Assembly (NCBI GenBank): GCA_965153455.1
Contig: OZ234495.1
Location: 4,898,001-4,962,000 of the forward strand
From: Sphagnum compactum
Taxonomy: Eukaryota; Bryophyta; Sphagnopsida; Sphagnales
Reading direction: 5' to 3'
Length of the DNA stretch: 64,000 nt
How positions within the stretch are numbered: the stretch's first letter is position 1; each line of letters starts with the position of its first letter. Positions 1 to 13,798 of the stretch are shown here, in pieces. The notes beneath the pieces were generated by a model, which was not told the origin of the DNA, did not search any database, and worked only from the letters and a program-made list of their open reading frames with translations. The position numbers and the translations under genes were made by a program.

Positions 1-49
1 GGCTGCATGATTGACCAGGGGTTTTGTTTTGTGTCTTTGGTTCTTATAG

Positions 50-193
50 TTGGAGGGTTCCAACATTCCAGCATTTCTGGTGAATGCCAGTCTTCTATCA
101 GGTCACTACTTGCAGCCCCAGTTTGAGAACAATTACATTTTAGCTGAGCTTCTAGTGAGACTGCAGTTAATACTTGCTGAAGAACACTCATGA
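50..193 (+). CDS. Possible terminal exon of an unrecognised gene cut by the window edge
   Basis: A plausible splice acceptor (TTCTTATAG) ends at base 49. From base 50 the sequence stays open for 47 codons to a TGA at 191-193. The peptide has coding-like composition, including NIPAFLVNASLLSGHYL and the leucine-rich stretch ILAELLVRLQLILAEEHS. I do not recognise the family. A second coding-like stretch in another frame follows at 313-450, and a third at about 612-689. Linking them would need introns of only 35-47 bases, too short for a plant, so I do not join them. This may be the 3' end of a plus-strand gene starting left of the window, or a decayed gene copy. Confidence 0.3.
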   Translation: MEGSNIPAFLVNASLLSGHYLQPQFENNYILAELLVRLQLILAEEHS

Positions 194-1143
194 TTTGCAG
201 TCTCTATTGTAATTTCAAGTTGGCAACTTCTATTGATATGCAAGTGACCATATTTGCATACTGGAGTATGTTTGGTGATGGAAGTCTCACTGGAAAAAAA
301 ATTTGTATGCAGAAAATGAACTTGTGAAGAACATTGAAGCAACAGTGACAGGGAAATTGCCCAAAAGTAAAGTAAAGAAACCATCAGAATCTGCAGGTAT
401 TGGGCAGGCTTCTAACGCCTCCTCTTCTGGTTCTAAGAAAATCGAATAAGGCTTTCAAGGTAAAACTTCACTGCTGGTTGTTGACATGCTTACAGTACAA
501 AGACAGTGCAATATAGAGGCGTAAATGCTTTTTAAACTACTTAAGGTAGTTGATATTCCTTTAAAAGAAAAAAGAAAAACTAATGTTGCAGCCTGGGCTG
601 TCTGGGGATTTGTGCCAATTTGAACAGTGGATGCACTTAAATCGAAGTACAGGAAATTCACGGGGCAAAGGTTTCCGGACTTGCCAAATGAGCTGAAAAT
701 CTGAAGGGACAAGAAGAAGTTATCCTGCTGAATTTAGAAAATTGTGAAGGGCAAAATGCAGAACATTTGTCTTTTTCTTTTCAGCTTTTGATGACCAGCT
801 TTATCACTAGCATTACATGGGGTGTTCTGTCTTGGTCCAAAGCTTCAATATGTGGAACTCTTTGAAATAAAATGCAGGGCTGCCTGCCATTGTTGCTAAT
901 GTGCCTCATGCCAGTTTACTTCATTCAAATTGTTTGACAGTTCCTAAAATGAAATTGTGCAAGTGATTTTAATTTGACATTGAAGTTTGTGTGCTGTTGC
1001 TCTTGCATCTTTAGGGTGTTCCCTGACTTAACCTTTGTGCATTGGCAGCATGAAGTTGGTAGATTATGACGTTTAGAAGATAATCTGAGATGCTTTTCTC
1101 CTCACTCTTCCGAATTCTCTATCTGCTCTTCTGGATTGCTAAT

Positions 1144-1664
1144 GGGTTGGTCTCTATTGATTGAACAGTCGTTTTCTGAGAAGGTTGTTCCTGCTCTGGA
1201 CAAGTTGGGCTATGTGTTGTTGGCTCCAGCTGAGTTGATCTCTATCGATTGAACTGCCATTTCTGAGTAGGATTGCTCCTGCTCTGGACAAGTTGAGCTT
1301 ACTTTTTGTCTCCGGTGTTGTAATAAGGTCAAGAGAGGGTGTCGAGTTTGGGGAAATGCCTCTGCACAGGGCAAAAGTAAAGGAATTGCTGAAATCCACT
1401 ATGCTCCTGGTATCTTCAGAAAGCTCTCCATGAGTAGGGATGCACCGACTTGGTTTGAGAAAGCTCTCCATGAGTAGGGATGCACCGACTTGGTTTGAGA
1501 CTGTTTGGAGCTACGGTGTGGAAGTAAGTGATTATTCAACCATTTTCTCAATGGAAACTAAATAAAATTGAAACTGAAAACTACATTGGAATGTGGAAGT
1601 TATTGATTATTCAACCATTTTCTCAATGAAAATTAAAACAAAATTGAAACTGAAAACTGTATTG
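1144..1664. repeat. Cluster of short tandem duplications
   Basis: Three unrelated duplications lie side by side. About 1145-1210 and 1231-1299 are divergent copies of a unit containing CCTGCTCTGGACAAGTTG. A 40-bp unit beginning AAGCTCTCCATGAG is repeated almost exactly at 1421-1460 and 1461-1500. A unit of about 75 bp containing GATTATTCAACCATTTTCTC is repeated at about 1516-1589 and 1590-1664, with a decayed third start near 1749. No credible gene covers them. Confidence 0.8.
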
Positions 1665-4600
1665 GAATTTTGGGGGTGCTCTTGGTGTTGTTGGAAAGCC
1701 CTTGGCAAGTTAGATATAATAGAGTTCATTTCACAATTCTCAGAGCTTAAGGTGTGGAAGATATTGATTTTTGAGTGGATTTTGCAGCTGAAAATTCAAA
1801 CAAATTGCAAAACATTGGGTTTTTTGGAAGGAAAAATCGGTTGAGCCTTCAATGTGTTCACACTTGGGCCAACAGCACAGGCTACACTAATAGTAATTAT
1901 TTAGATATCTTCAAAACTCTTTCTCATAATATTTGCAATTTTCACCATCACAATTGTCATGAACATATGTAACATGGAAAAATTGATGTGATAGGAATGT
2001 TGTGGGAAAAACAAACAAACAAATAAATTAAATTAAATTGAATCCTATTTGAATGATGTATGCACAAAAAAAGAAAGATGACATATTATGCTTGATAAAT
2101 GCCAAAATGAATGACCAATCAAAAGCTTGAAAACCTTTGCATGGTAGGCTTGTTTCATTATTATTTTTATTACAAAGGGAGTGTAAATGGTTTTGATCTC
2201 AAATTCTATCACATTATAAACATTTTAAATGAAATTTTTTCTCATCCAAGTCGACTTTACTTCTTGATTTATCGCTTGTCGTATTCTATGTCTATAAATT
2301 TAACATAATGATCATCTATCCCCATTGATCAACCCAACCATAGACCATGGGCATCGTCATGAAAATCCAACACAATTACTAGAGTTTTCATCCTCTTCAC
2401 AATTCTCCCTAAAACTTTTGTTATGCATGTGTTACGATAAGAAAGGATGTATGCGATGGAAATGAAAACACCAATGAAAAGTTTATAAATATTTAAAACA
2501 TATACCCAACAAAATCAAAACTTATCTATTGTTGCTAGTGTTGTTAAACCATGAATAAACCATCAACAAATTTCAAATCAACAATATTTATATATAATAT
2601 TAATCAAGAAATTCTACAAGCTATGGCTAAAGATGTGGTTTAAACAATGTTCAAATTGATGATTTCAAGTGGGCAACGAGGGAAGATAGCACCCAAGCAG
2701 GTCCTTGTATTTCAAGTTTTTTTTGTCAAACATAAATTATTCCAAACATCAACTTCAGAATCAATAACAAATCTAGATCCGCCCATGCCCAAATTTGGAA
2801 CTAGGACACAATGTTTTTCTTTTGATACATGGAAGCAACACCAAACATTGTCTTCTCTTGATCTGTGGAAGCAAGAGCAATGGAGACACTTCAACTACGA
2901 AAAGGAATGTCAATAATCACATTAAAAGAAATAATTTTAAAAATATCAACAAGTTGCAAAAAAATTGTTTCAAAATTCATTCATATGAAAAAAAAAATTT
3001 GGAAAAAAAACGTACAATCCTTTTTTTATAGTAATCCCGTTGGTTCATCGTATCCTGTTTGCACCTAATTACTTTTTTTAAAAATGCTTTTGGACACTTT
3101 GAATTCATTGGATTCATTCCAAATGTTTCAATAACAATATCAAAAACGTTCATTGTTTTATAAACATTTTAAACACTTTCAACATCGATTTAATTTAAAT
3201 AAATAAAGCGTGTAAAACTAAATCGATGTTCCCATTGTTGGGGTATGTATTATTATGTTTGAACCCCAATTTGACAAGATGTTGATTTACTTTCAACTTA
3301 TATCAGCCCATCTTTTGTCATTTAAAAATGTCACAAGCATGTTGATATGTTGAAGCCCCAAAAGGCTCACATGGAGATTGAAAAGCACACTTTGAAATTT
3401 GTGAAAACCCAATTTGACATTACATAAAATGCCTATGTGTAAAAATTGTCATTGCAAATTTGTCAATGTAAATGCACAACCATGGGCACAATGCTTACCA
3501 TGTAATTTTGTTTTTTTACACTTACCCTACTTGTCATGCAAATATTTTTCTTACACTTACAATTACATGAGGGAAATGTAAAAAAATTCAATTACATTTA
3601 CATGGCATGGTGTAAATGTTTTCGGCAACTTAAGTGTAAATGTATATATCAAATACCCTTAATGACTATACATGTTTGCAATCCACATTGATTAGTTGTG
3701 AGTGTATCCTACTAAAGTGTAATGTTTTTCTTCCAATGGGCCACTTTGATTGACCCTTCACAAAAAATTAAAACTTCTAAAGCTTTTACTATCAATTAGG
3801 TAGTGTAGAAGTGTTGCCCTTTTGCCCACATATATACAATACAAACCCACACTTTTGAATGAACGGTATGGAACAAATTGTGGTGCCATAAGGGAATATC
3901 TTGGGTGCATGTCACTCTAGCTCATTGTTTGAGTTGAATTTTCCATTCTTAACACTATTCATCAACATTTTTGGCCTAAGCTTTTACAAGAACTTGGGCA
4001 CCTATTGTGATTCATATTAGTTAGTTTAATTAGTTATGGTGCACTCCTTTTTTTGCTTTTGTGGGAATGGGCCACTTTGATTGGACAATCAATAAACATT
4101 TTGTTTGACTCATGGGCACTCGCGTGACATGTTTTGCATGAAAATTTTTTTTTTTTTCAAAAAATTACAAGGAATTGTAACTGATTTACACAGTGAATAA
4201 ATGTAAATCATTTACACTTACATAATTTTACATGGATTAAAATGTATTAACATGGTTTTATACTCACACATCCAAGGCTAATTATTTACACTCACACACA
4301 CATGTTGACGAAAGGTCTACACTTACACAAAGCGTAAATAAGGCTCACTTTAAACGAGGGTCCAGGGTCCAATTTCCTAGGAACCAATTTGGACTGATTT
4401 GAAGCAAATTGCATCCTTGAGTTGGTGTGTACCTTAGTCCCCAGCCTGATTCTTGGTTCTCCAAATCAGGAGCTCTCCTTTTAGCACTATTTTTTGGTCT
4501 GAACCAATTGATTTCCTCTCCAAAACAGGTGCCATGTAGGTTTAGCCTCAATTTGCCACTTTTTGGTCTTGAACCCTCATCTAAAGGGCCTTGGGACCAA

Positions 4601-4928
4601 TTTAAAGCTTTCGACCAATAATAAGATTGCTTGAATTCATGGGTCCCTACCTAGACCTTGGACCCTCATCTAAAGTTGCCCTAAGTTTCAAAATTTCCTT
4701 CACACTTACATGGAGTGTATGTTTAAAACCACATACCTACTACATGCCCAATATCATTGGTTGTAATTGTTGGTTTGGTATTGGACTTTGGAACATATAT
4801 TCAAGTACCTTGGCAACTTTGACACACATTTGTCGAATAATTAATTAACTAACTTGGGCTCTGCACTGCTTTGCACTACCAGTGACGATTAAGGAATAAT
4901 AAAATCAAACGAGAGACCTAATCACTAA
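1665..4928. other. AT-rich intergenic stretch without a recognisable gene
   Basis: Reading both strands I see only short open frames without conserved motifs, many poly-A and poly-T runs, and loosely repeated phrases about lengths of A/T. No RNA gene, long inverted repeat or transposon end was identified. Confidence 0.6.
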
Positions 4929-5400
4929 TTAACATCATTGGGTATCTAATGAAAACAATAATGTAATTAGCATTTGATTAACATCATTGGGTATCTAATG
5001 AAAACAATAATGTAATTAGCATTTGATTAACATCATTGGGTATCTAATGAAAACAATAATGTAATTAGCATTTGATTAACATCATTGGGTATCTAATGAA
5101 AACAATAATGTAATTAGCATTTGATTAACATCATTGGGTATCTAATGAAAACAATAATGTAATTAGCATTTGATTAACATCATTGGGTATCTAATGAAAA
5201 CAATAATGTAATTAGCATTTGATTAACATCATTGGGTATCTAATGAAAACAATAATTTAATTAGCATTTGATTAACATCATTGGGTATCTAATGAAAACA
5301 ATAATTTAATTAGCATTTGATTAACATCATTGGGTATCTAATGAAAACAATAATTTAATTAGCATTTGATTAACATCATTGGGTATCTAATGAAAACAAT
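4929..5400. repeat. 49-bp minisatellite, 10 copies
   Basis: Units begin with TTAACATCATTGGGTATC at 4929, 4978, 5027, 5076, 5125, 5174, 5223, 5272, 5321 and 5370, exactly 49 bp apart. The tenth is truncated after about 31 bp. The first six carry AATAATGTAATTAG and the next three carry AATAATTTAATTAG, so the array expanded in two blocks. Otherwise the copies are nearly identical, which suggests recent expansion. Confidence 0.97.
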
Positions 5401-8400
5401 ATCTAATTAACTACTTGTTTCCTCATCCCTCTATTTTGCATTCAGGTGTATTGCATTGGACCATAGCACAAGAGCTTGAGTTATGTTATCAGGTTTGAAT
5501 TGGGGATCCTGTTTGAAGGTCCATAAACAGATGGGAAAGAATTAGGCACCATAAACCCTAAACCCTAGTCACAAGCTCTTTGTTGTTGCCTCCTTGCCTC
5601 TGAGTGAGTTCTCTCACCAATCTCTGTGTCTTTTTGCATTTTCTACACATATCATCATCATCTTCTGGCTATGCATGCATCCCTAATATATTTTGTAGAG
5701 GTCTGTTTTTGCTGCTGTTGCTGACTAGTTGCATTCTTTTTCCTTGACCTCTTGAACTATGTATGTTACTTTGTGCAATGGCAAAGTGCAATAATGCCTG
5801 CAGTTAGCTAAGCTTCACACTGGAACCTGTGGCTCCAAGTTCCACCTTGTGTTTCTGAGACCCACCATCACAATCCCCTGTATTTGTTTGATGTTGCAGT
5901 TGTTGAAACGAATGGGTGTACTGGCATCACAATCACCATTGTGTTGGTTGATGCTTGCTGCATTTTGCTGAAACAAATGGGTCCTGGCAATCATCACCAT
6001 TTGTGCGCTTGTTGATGCTGCTACATTTTTGCAGAGACAAACGGGTCCTGGCATGCTGGCCCCAAGCACCACTGAGTTGCTACTAGTCATGACGATGTTG
6101 AGATTTGTGCAGGATTTCTTTGATCTCTTACATGCAGAAGCAACCAAGGAAAAACTGGCAATGCACAACAGCAAGGCTACCAGGTACACTTATGAACAAA
6201 ACAACAGTAGTTCTAGTGTAGTGAGGCTCTCTGTGGTAACAGAGTTGCCATGTGCCCAGGATTCAAATTCCTTTGCACAGTCCTCTTTTGGAGTCTTGGC
6301 ATGCATCCCTAGTAATCAATCACTTCAGAAAGGATGGTGAGTTGTTGAGAGAATTCCAGCATACTCATAAATCTTGGGGTGAGCTGCAGCAACAGTGCAT
6401 CAGATTTAAAAAGCTCTTTGTAAAAACCTCAATCAAGGAGATTAGGCGTTGGATCACAAGTGTTCACAACATTTGCACTGTTTGTTTGCCCAAGAAGCTC
6501 CGGATTCTTGGACTTTGTAAAAAACATGTCTTTTAATTCCAATGACAATGGCAACATTGGAGTTTTGGAATTTTGTTTGTACAACAAATTTCAACATTTC
6601 TAAAAATTTCAAAAGTACTCTGAATGGAATTTCTAGAAGTGTCTTTTTATATTTACAGTCTTTGCAAAGCTTTTTTTTCTCAACACTGTAATCATAAATG
6701 ATGAAAATGATGAGCATATTCCTTGTGCACCCATTTGCATTGCATTTCTTTCAATTGAGTTTGAAATCAATTCAATTCAAATCAATTCAATTCAAGTTCC
6801 ATGCAATGCCATTTTTCATGTTTTCATTTGAACGAAACTTAATTTTCACAAAATGAACTAAATTTTTCTCATCAGTTCATTGTCATTAGTAGTGTGCAGC
6901 AGTGCGGAGAGCCCTGAGTAATATTATGAGTGTCAAAGCTGCCAAGGTACTCAGGGTACCAGCTGTTCCTGGTATTGGGTCCAAGAGTGATTTTTGGCTC
7001 AAATGAGGCGGGTATTGGCTTAAGTCATACCAGTCAGGGTCGGGTCCTTGCTACCAGTATTGATAGCCCAGGTGCACACCTATATATTCCAGACCAGTTG
7101 TAACCGTCTTCATAAGGATTGCAAACGTCAGGCGCATGTGCAGGTGAGAGATACCACTACCAAGTCTCTGCACAGAATAATTCTTTTGAGGACTGTCCAA
7201 TCAATCACTTGAGAGAATGCCAACTCCTTTTCATACTATGACAAACAGAAGTATTAAAACAAAATCACCAGTTGCAGATTTTCTTACACTTTGGAGAGAG
7301 AGAATCCAACATCCTCTGCCCAGTTCCACCACCAGCGCAAGTTGCTCATTTTTTCTGCCATTGCCAGAATGTCAACTGAATCCAACATCCTCTGCAGCTC
7401 CACCACAAGTTGCCTCTCATGTCTGCCACGGCCAGAATGTCAAATCAAAATGTCAGTGGGTGTGATGATAAATCACATGAGACAACAAAAAAATGTCCTA
7501 CATGAACAGGAAACACTTTTGCTTACAAGAGACACAAAAAACACAATGTTATACTTTGCTGGAACAGCAAACACATGAAGGAAACACACAACTGTGATAT
7601 CAAAGAATTCAAGGCACAACTTGAAACTGGAACAGGTATGTCCTAGAAAAAGGAAAAAGGAAAAATGGATACAAAGATCAAAGCTTCATCATTACACCCA
7701 AAACAGGCAGGTTTGCACAATTGGGTTATGTTTCTATACAGAACATTTTATATACAAGTCCAAAGAAATGAGAGTAAGAAACTGTAGACAATGTAGCCAC
7801 TAAAGATTTTTTTTAAATTTGATTTTTCAGGGGTGTTTCTATTGTTTTTCTAGAAATTTAAGGGTTTCAGGTTCAGGCATCGCTAAGTCTATGCTTCCAG
7901 CTTATTTGTATCCTCATTTGGCGTTAAAAATCACCTCGGGTACCTTCCTATGTGGGCTTTTTTTTTTTCCTCTCCCAGTGACAAGACTTTCTAGACCTTC
8001 ATAACCAAGGAAGGTGGTGGGGGGTTCGCTGGCTTTTATTTTACAACAACAAATCTTAAGCTTAAAACCTCTGTTTGACCACTCATTAGAATAGCATCAT
8101 AGCTGCTGCTTGAGTAAAGTCTCCACGCCAAAATACTGGGGATATTGCACCAATAGATATCGTCAACCCAGGGTTGCTGCCACATCTAACAGTCTACACC
8201 AGCACAACATGCCTCCTGTCTGATTGGAGGAGATAATTTTTTCCCTACAGATAATACGGCAACCCTGAAATAGAGGCGCCTTCGGTTGTCAGTAAAAGGA
8301 GGTTGCATGCCGCTTTTGTCGATGTTGCCGACCTGCGTCATTAGGCCTCCAAGCAAGGCGTACAGGTTGCATATTACAAAGCCGACGAAGCCATGTATGC

Positions 8401-8651
8401 TGGGAAGAGGCAGCTTCACTGAAGCTTGTGGATGGAGCCTGAGGAAAAGATGTGCTTATTGCTAGTCAGGTGGTACAAACCTCCGACAGGCGGGAAGAAA
8501 ATTGCAGCCATGCCCGGTTTGCATCTAGCAATCTGCCAGTCAAGATAAACCACAACATTTAGACCACCACAACATTTTATGGTACTTCCTATGCCTTAAA
8601 AAGGATACTGGTTTTCAAAGCCATGCTGCAGATAAGCGACAGTAGACCAGA
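5401..8651. other. Intergenic region and 3' flank of the ATG18-type gene
   Basis: No convincing coding region. Imperfect repeats of about 75 bp lie at about 5885-6060 (recurring GAAACRAATGGGT and GGTTGATGCT phrases). A duplicated block of about 73 bp lies at 7302-7450 (GAATCCAACATCCTCTGC twice). Bases from about 8100 to 8651 are probably 3'UTR of the minus-strand gene ending at 8652; a short GC-richer open frame at 8186-8419 on the minus strand has no recognisable motif. Confidence 0.5.
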
Positions 8652-11600
8652 TTAACATATACTTTTATCATTAGATATAACAGCAAGCAGTTTAAACATC
8701 AGTTGTCCCTTTGGAAGAAGAATCTCACCTTCACAGAAAGGGAACATAGCGCCTTCCCAAACATCATCTCCTTGCTCTACACCCTCATTGTCTTCACTCT
8801 TGCTATGTGCACCAACACTCTCAGCATCATCAATGGCTCCATTCAGATCTTCATGTGCTGGGCTCCCATCAAGGGTCCCCTCACTCACAACACCGCTACT
8901 TCCTTGGTGCCTGTCATGATTGTAGAGGAATGCAGATTCAACTTCTGGGTTTGTATTTGACTTGGAAGTTGAACTGCTGCCAGAGTGCAGCCCAAGGGAC
9001 AGTCCCCCACTCCCCACAGACTGCACTCCAGAAACTTTGGCTTCTGACCTTGTGTTCCATGGAGATTTTACATTTCTTTCTGCTCCCAGGTCTAAATGCT
9101 CGATCCCCTGAGTTTCTTGCAGTCCTAAATCCCCAAACACTTGGTTGGTGAGAACCATGGATTCAGTATCTCCTATTGGTGCAGGAATATGTGCCACTGC
9201 ATGGTTCAGATGCCCATCAATAGAAATATCTGAGGAAATAGGTCCTGAACGATTCCTTTTCAGGCCCTCGAGTCTGGTATTGTTACCATCCCTGCCTCTG
9301 TTGGTTGATCTACCTGGGCTAGTGCACCCAGTAGTTTGATCAGATTTGGCATACCCAGAGAGCATTCCTACATCCCTTCGATGGGGCATTGAAATATAGA
9401 TGGGAGGGGATCCATTGGCAATCCCTCCACCCTGCAAATTGCCTGCTTGACTTCCAAAACTAACCTGAAAGAATTCCGCCGTCCCATCCTTTGGGCTTGA
9501 TAGAATTCCCTGAGCTGATCCTGGCCTCCCAATAGATGACGGGTCTAAACATTGCTGGGCTCGATGGAAATAGGATGGAGAAGATCCTTCAAATGATGAT
9601 GGATGGTTGCTTGTTACAACAATGTCTGGGGCTTCTGCACGCCATCCACCAAAGATGTATGTTTCATGCAGCTATGTGAGTTGAATGATGGTAGATCATG
9701 ACCAACCATGATGTAAGAGCACTCTACACCCCATACTTTGACCATTTCATTCAAATTCAGAAAACCTGCTGTAAGGGGCTAAGAAGACAAACCTTGGTAC
9801 GCATGGTGAAACCCATTCATGGCTGCAGGGACATCTTCAGAAGCTAAGCTACTGCAGCTGCTAGTGCGCTTGATCTGCATGGGCCTTAAGCCTCCATTTA
9901 TGAACCCATCTTGCAAGCCCTCATCCCCAAGCAGCTGCTCATGAACCCCTGACACTCCAGGCAAAGCCTCAGAGACCATAACATCCCTGCAGAAGGGGGA
10001 GAGAGTCACATCTTTAGTTTGGCCATACACCAAATATGCGTGCAAACTCAATCTATTAGCCAATGAACCAAGTTGTAATCACACATGCTCCAATCCACAG
10101 CTTTGCATGGACAAGCCAATTCCCTGAGAAATAGGGGTTCAAAGGGAGCTGTACCGAGCACCCTGAACTTGGGTGAAGTTCTGAAGCCTTTTGATGACAG
10201 GGACCAAATCCTTCCTCCGTACTTCAACCACACGAGTGGGGATACTCTCTATCTCTGTCTCAGAAGCACCATCTCCATGTAAGCCATCATCACCCTCAGC
10301 TTCATTGGGGACCCCCGACAGCATCACATGGAAGTATATCTGACATAAGCCCCATAGACTGGTCAGGCAAGGTAGACAGCCATCCCAGATAACAAAGCAA
10401 CATGTTATGCAGCGACAAGCATCCCTTGAAGAGACCAAAATGCACTACATATCAATTACACCTTCAGTTTATAGACTGGAAATTATGCTCCACTGCCATT
10501 TACAGAAGTTCAAGGCCAAAAACTGAAACATAGAACCAGTGGAAAGAAAGAGTGGCCAGATATCTGCACACCTTGGCTTTAGCCCAAATTGGCAATGGCC
10601 TCGCCTGATGCATCTGGACTTCAGCATTTGACATGAACCAGCACTGCATTTCTTCAATTGTCATACCCTCCTTTCCCAGCATACCAGGAGACCCACCTTG
10701 GCTTAACATACCAGATGATTTTGCTCGGCCCCCATGTCCAGCATCCTCGTGGAATGCCCGTTGAGAGTCAATCCTCTCCTCTCGCTCCATCCAGTTAGGC
10801 CGACGACACACATCCCATCTTTCAAGAGGCTCAACAACTACCTTCAACTCCTGTGGTAAACCAGGGCTTCCAGGAGCACTCACACCTGCCATCCCTGTCA
10901 CACCATTAGAGTCCCCTGCTGTTGGACGCAACACATAGCGGAGAAGGTGTCCTGTAGGATAGAGAATCCACAGCTGGTCCTTCAATGTTCCAGTTTCTAT
11001 CTCTGACTCAACACCTGCTGCACCCCCAGCATGGAAGACAGCAGCAACTGCACCAGCAAGTGCATTGGGGCGTCCTGCTGCTGCCACGGCAGCACTTGTA
11101 ACTGTTCCTCGCCATCCACTGTTCCCATTCTTTATCCTGCTCACAACATTGAGATTGATGGCAGGGGGAGGGGGAGGCAGAGCCTGCTGGTTAACCCTAG
11201 CAGGCCCTGTGCTAGACCACCAAGGGAACGCTGGTGCAGGTATTAATGTAGGCCCAATTAAGCCATCAATGGGAACTGTCCCATGTGTTTGGGGACCCAC
11301 TACTCCTCCAAATGGAGATATGGCAAACAAATGGTTGGTCCCTCGCGATGAGCTGACTGCAATCCACTGGCTGTCACCACTAAAACTGATGTCTTGTATT
11401 ACCTGTTCCATTGACACATCAAAAAAGTAACCAGATTAGACAATTTTATGCTGCAAAAAGGATAGCATGACAGACCGAGAAGGTGAAAGCATGAAGACCA
11501 CGGTGCTCACCGCATTAGTGACCCCACGGTAGAGTTTATAGAGGTGCACGTAAGACGTGTTGACATCCAAGCCCGCAGTGTTCGCACCAGTCGTGGACGG

Positions 11601-13798
11601 AGGGGTGAGACGGAAAACATTCAAGTTGTGGCCATAAACAGATGCAGTGACCAGGAGAGTACCACTAGGGTCAAAAGCAAGGGCAGATAGTGGGCTTGAA
11701 TGTGCCCTGAACTGTGCCACTATGGTCTTGCTCACAAAGTCCCGCACAATCACCTGTAAATCCAGCAACCAAGACCCAATCACCTATGCTGAATCTTTAA
11801 CAGAACTCAATGCAATTGTACAACTAGCCTGCAAGTACATAAGATGTCAGTCATGGCAAGCATAGCCACCAAGAGACCTAAGAGAAACCTGACAAACGTG
11901 AGCTAATGTCAACCAGGTCTACAGAGAGCGACACTTACAGTGCCAGCATATTCTGGCTCAATGGGTGGGCCACCTTGCCAAGTATTGTGACCATTACTGC
12001 TATTCTTCCAGTTGGGGCTGCCCGTAACCGGAGACCCAGTGCCACCATCTGGCATGAGCTCTGAACAATACCGTGATATTGTCTTGTATCCCATGTCCCC
12101 AAGAGTCACAACTCCAGCAACTAAATGTTTGCTCGACTCCTTTGCATAATGGGCAACCAGGCTCCCATTCGCTGGTGAGGTTGAAGGGCTTACACCTGGT
12201 GATGGTGTCAAATGCTGAGGTGAGATACGCCCTGTAGTAGCCATCAGGGGCTGATTTGCTGCGTAAGCTAGCCAACGAGGCCCCAATGCCATGGCACCAT
12301 AGCCTGCATGGATGGTGCCAGGTGCAGGTGCTGGTGATGGATATGTGAGTACACTGAAGACATTGTGCAGTGTCCCTGCATCAAAGCAATAAATCTGCAC
12401 ATAGACAAGTCAACCATTAACCCTTGGCAACAAAGGAAGAGACTAAAACACCATGGCTGCTACAATAACTACATTCATTAATATCAACCAGGATTTGAGA
12501 GCATGCTGATCAACACCAGCACCAGGAGGAAAATCTGGGTGAGAGAACAATGTGAAGAGCAAGGTTATTATAACAAAGCATGTAGAAGCTTTTCTAACCT
12601 TTTCTTCAAGTTAGGTTCATCAGGGAAAAATGTTTCACAGCTGCTAGAACTAACAACCCAGAGCTCTCTAGCTTTTACAGCAAGAGGGTAATTTTCACCT
12701 GACAGGCCCCATCACCCAGATCGATGTAAAGAAAGAGGCCCAGACCATGGAGCAAGAAGAATATACCCTCTTCATTGAGGCAGAAGGGTTCATGGAATTA
12801 GAATGGCTCCAAAAGAAGAGGTTGAAGAGGAAAAACTTTGAAATCCACTGTAGGGAATGGGGTGTGGCTAGGGTGGGGGTTTGCACTCTCATGTACCTGA
12901 GCAACCAAAGCCACTGCTACAACGCGTGGGCTGCATCGCACTGCATATATGCCCGTTCGAAACCTCAGCACATGGACATAAGAATGGTTCTGGAGTGAGT
13001 AAAACCGAATAATTGTTGGTACCAAGTTAGAGCCATTGACTCCCAAGGGACTTCCAGCCGCACCCCCGCCAAACCCACCTGAGAACCCTCCAGGACTTGG
13101 ATTGCCTGCAGTATCCCCAGTGACAACCAAGAGCAAAGGGCGTGCTCCCTTGAATCCACCACCTCCATCTGGAGGCTCTGGAACTATTGGCTTTGGCTGT
13201 AAACGCAAAAATGCAACTGGTCCATCCCGGCGGGAAACAAGTTCGTGTACATCACTGGCGTCCTCCACATCCCACACTTGGAATCCATTCAAATAGGTGA
13301 GCAACAACACTTGGCAGATCTCACCTGTCTCAAGCTCTAACTTATCAAAATTTGCCCATTGCACCTGGCCGTGGGAACAAGACCAGTATTTAGTTAGCTT
13401 CAGCTTTGGTGCAACCCAACCCTAAGCTGCAAGCAAGGCCCTCATGGTGTAGTGTATCATGCTCTTTCACATCTTATGCAAAAGTGAGTCATAGACATGC
13501 TACAGAAGCAGAGCACACAAAACCCTAGAAATCCACAGGAAGTTATGAAAACCTTCAAAGTGAAGGCAAACACAGAGCCAGAAAAATTGCTCACTTGTTC
13601 ACGCTGGCGATCATCTTCATTCAGTGCTCCATTTGAGGCAGCTGAGACTGCAGCCCGGCGCACAGTTGATGCAGCAATGCTGCTTGCATTTGCAGACACA
13701 CTCCGCAAGTAATTGGAGATGCTGCGGATTGAGGAAGGAAAAAAGCTGCCTCTGCCCCCACGGGGACTACGTGGAAGGATGTCGGCATCGTTCCTCAT
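8652..13798 (-). CDS. ATG18: Autophagy-related protein 18, f/g/h class (WD40 plus BCAS3 domain), 8 coding exons
   Basis: Coding exons, minus strand: 13798-13595, 13364-12897, 12394-11939, 11753-11511, 11402-10572, 10339-10155, 9986-9793 and 9634-8652; all junctions are GT-AG and in frame, giving about 1187 aa. Residues about 70-520 form the WD-repeat propeller: the WDVEDASDVHELVSRRDG blade, IYCFDAGTLHNVFSV, and the family hallmark AFDPSGTLLVTAS. Where short ATG18 proteins have the FRRG phosphoinositide-binding motif this protein has LYRG (about 450-453). The BCAS3-like region follows (FPWWSS, WILYPTGHLLRYVLRP), then a long polar tail. Family members bind PI3P and act in autophagosome formation. 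Start: the first ATG after a probable splice acceptor at about 13807. The C-terminus is uncertain: a good donor (GAAG|GTGAGA) at 8729 could splice to a short last exon, since relatives end shortly after an FPF-E-E-G-like motif. At about 1190 aa it is longer than the roughly 900-aa Arabidopsis proteins. Confidence 0.88.

Noticed and set aside
1154-1471. Minus-strand open frame of 105 codons
   Set aside because: It spans the tandem duplications at 1144-1500 and shows no recognisable motif.
5815-6189. Minus-strand open frame resembling a small secreted protein with a signal peptide and several Cys
   Set aside because: The frame has no ATG at its start (it begins GTG) and is built on imperfect tandem repeats; no conserved cysteine pattern is recognisable.
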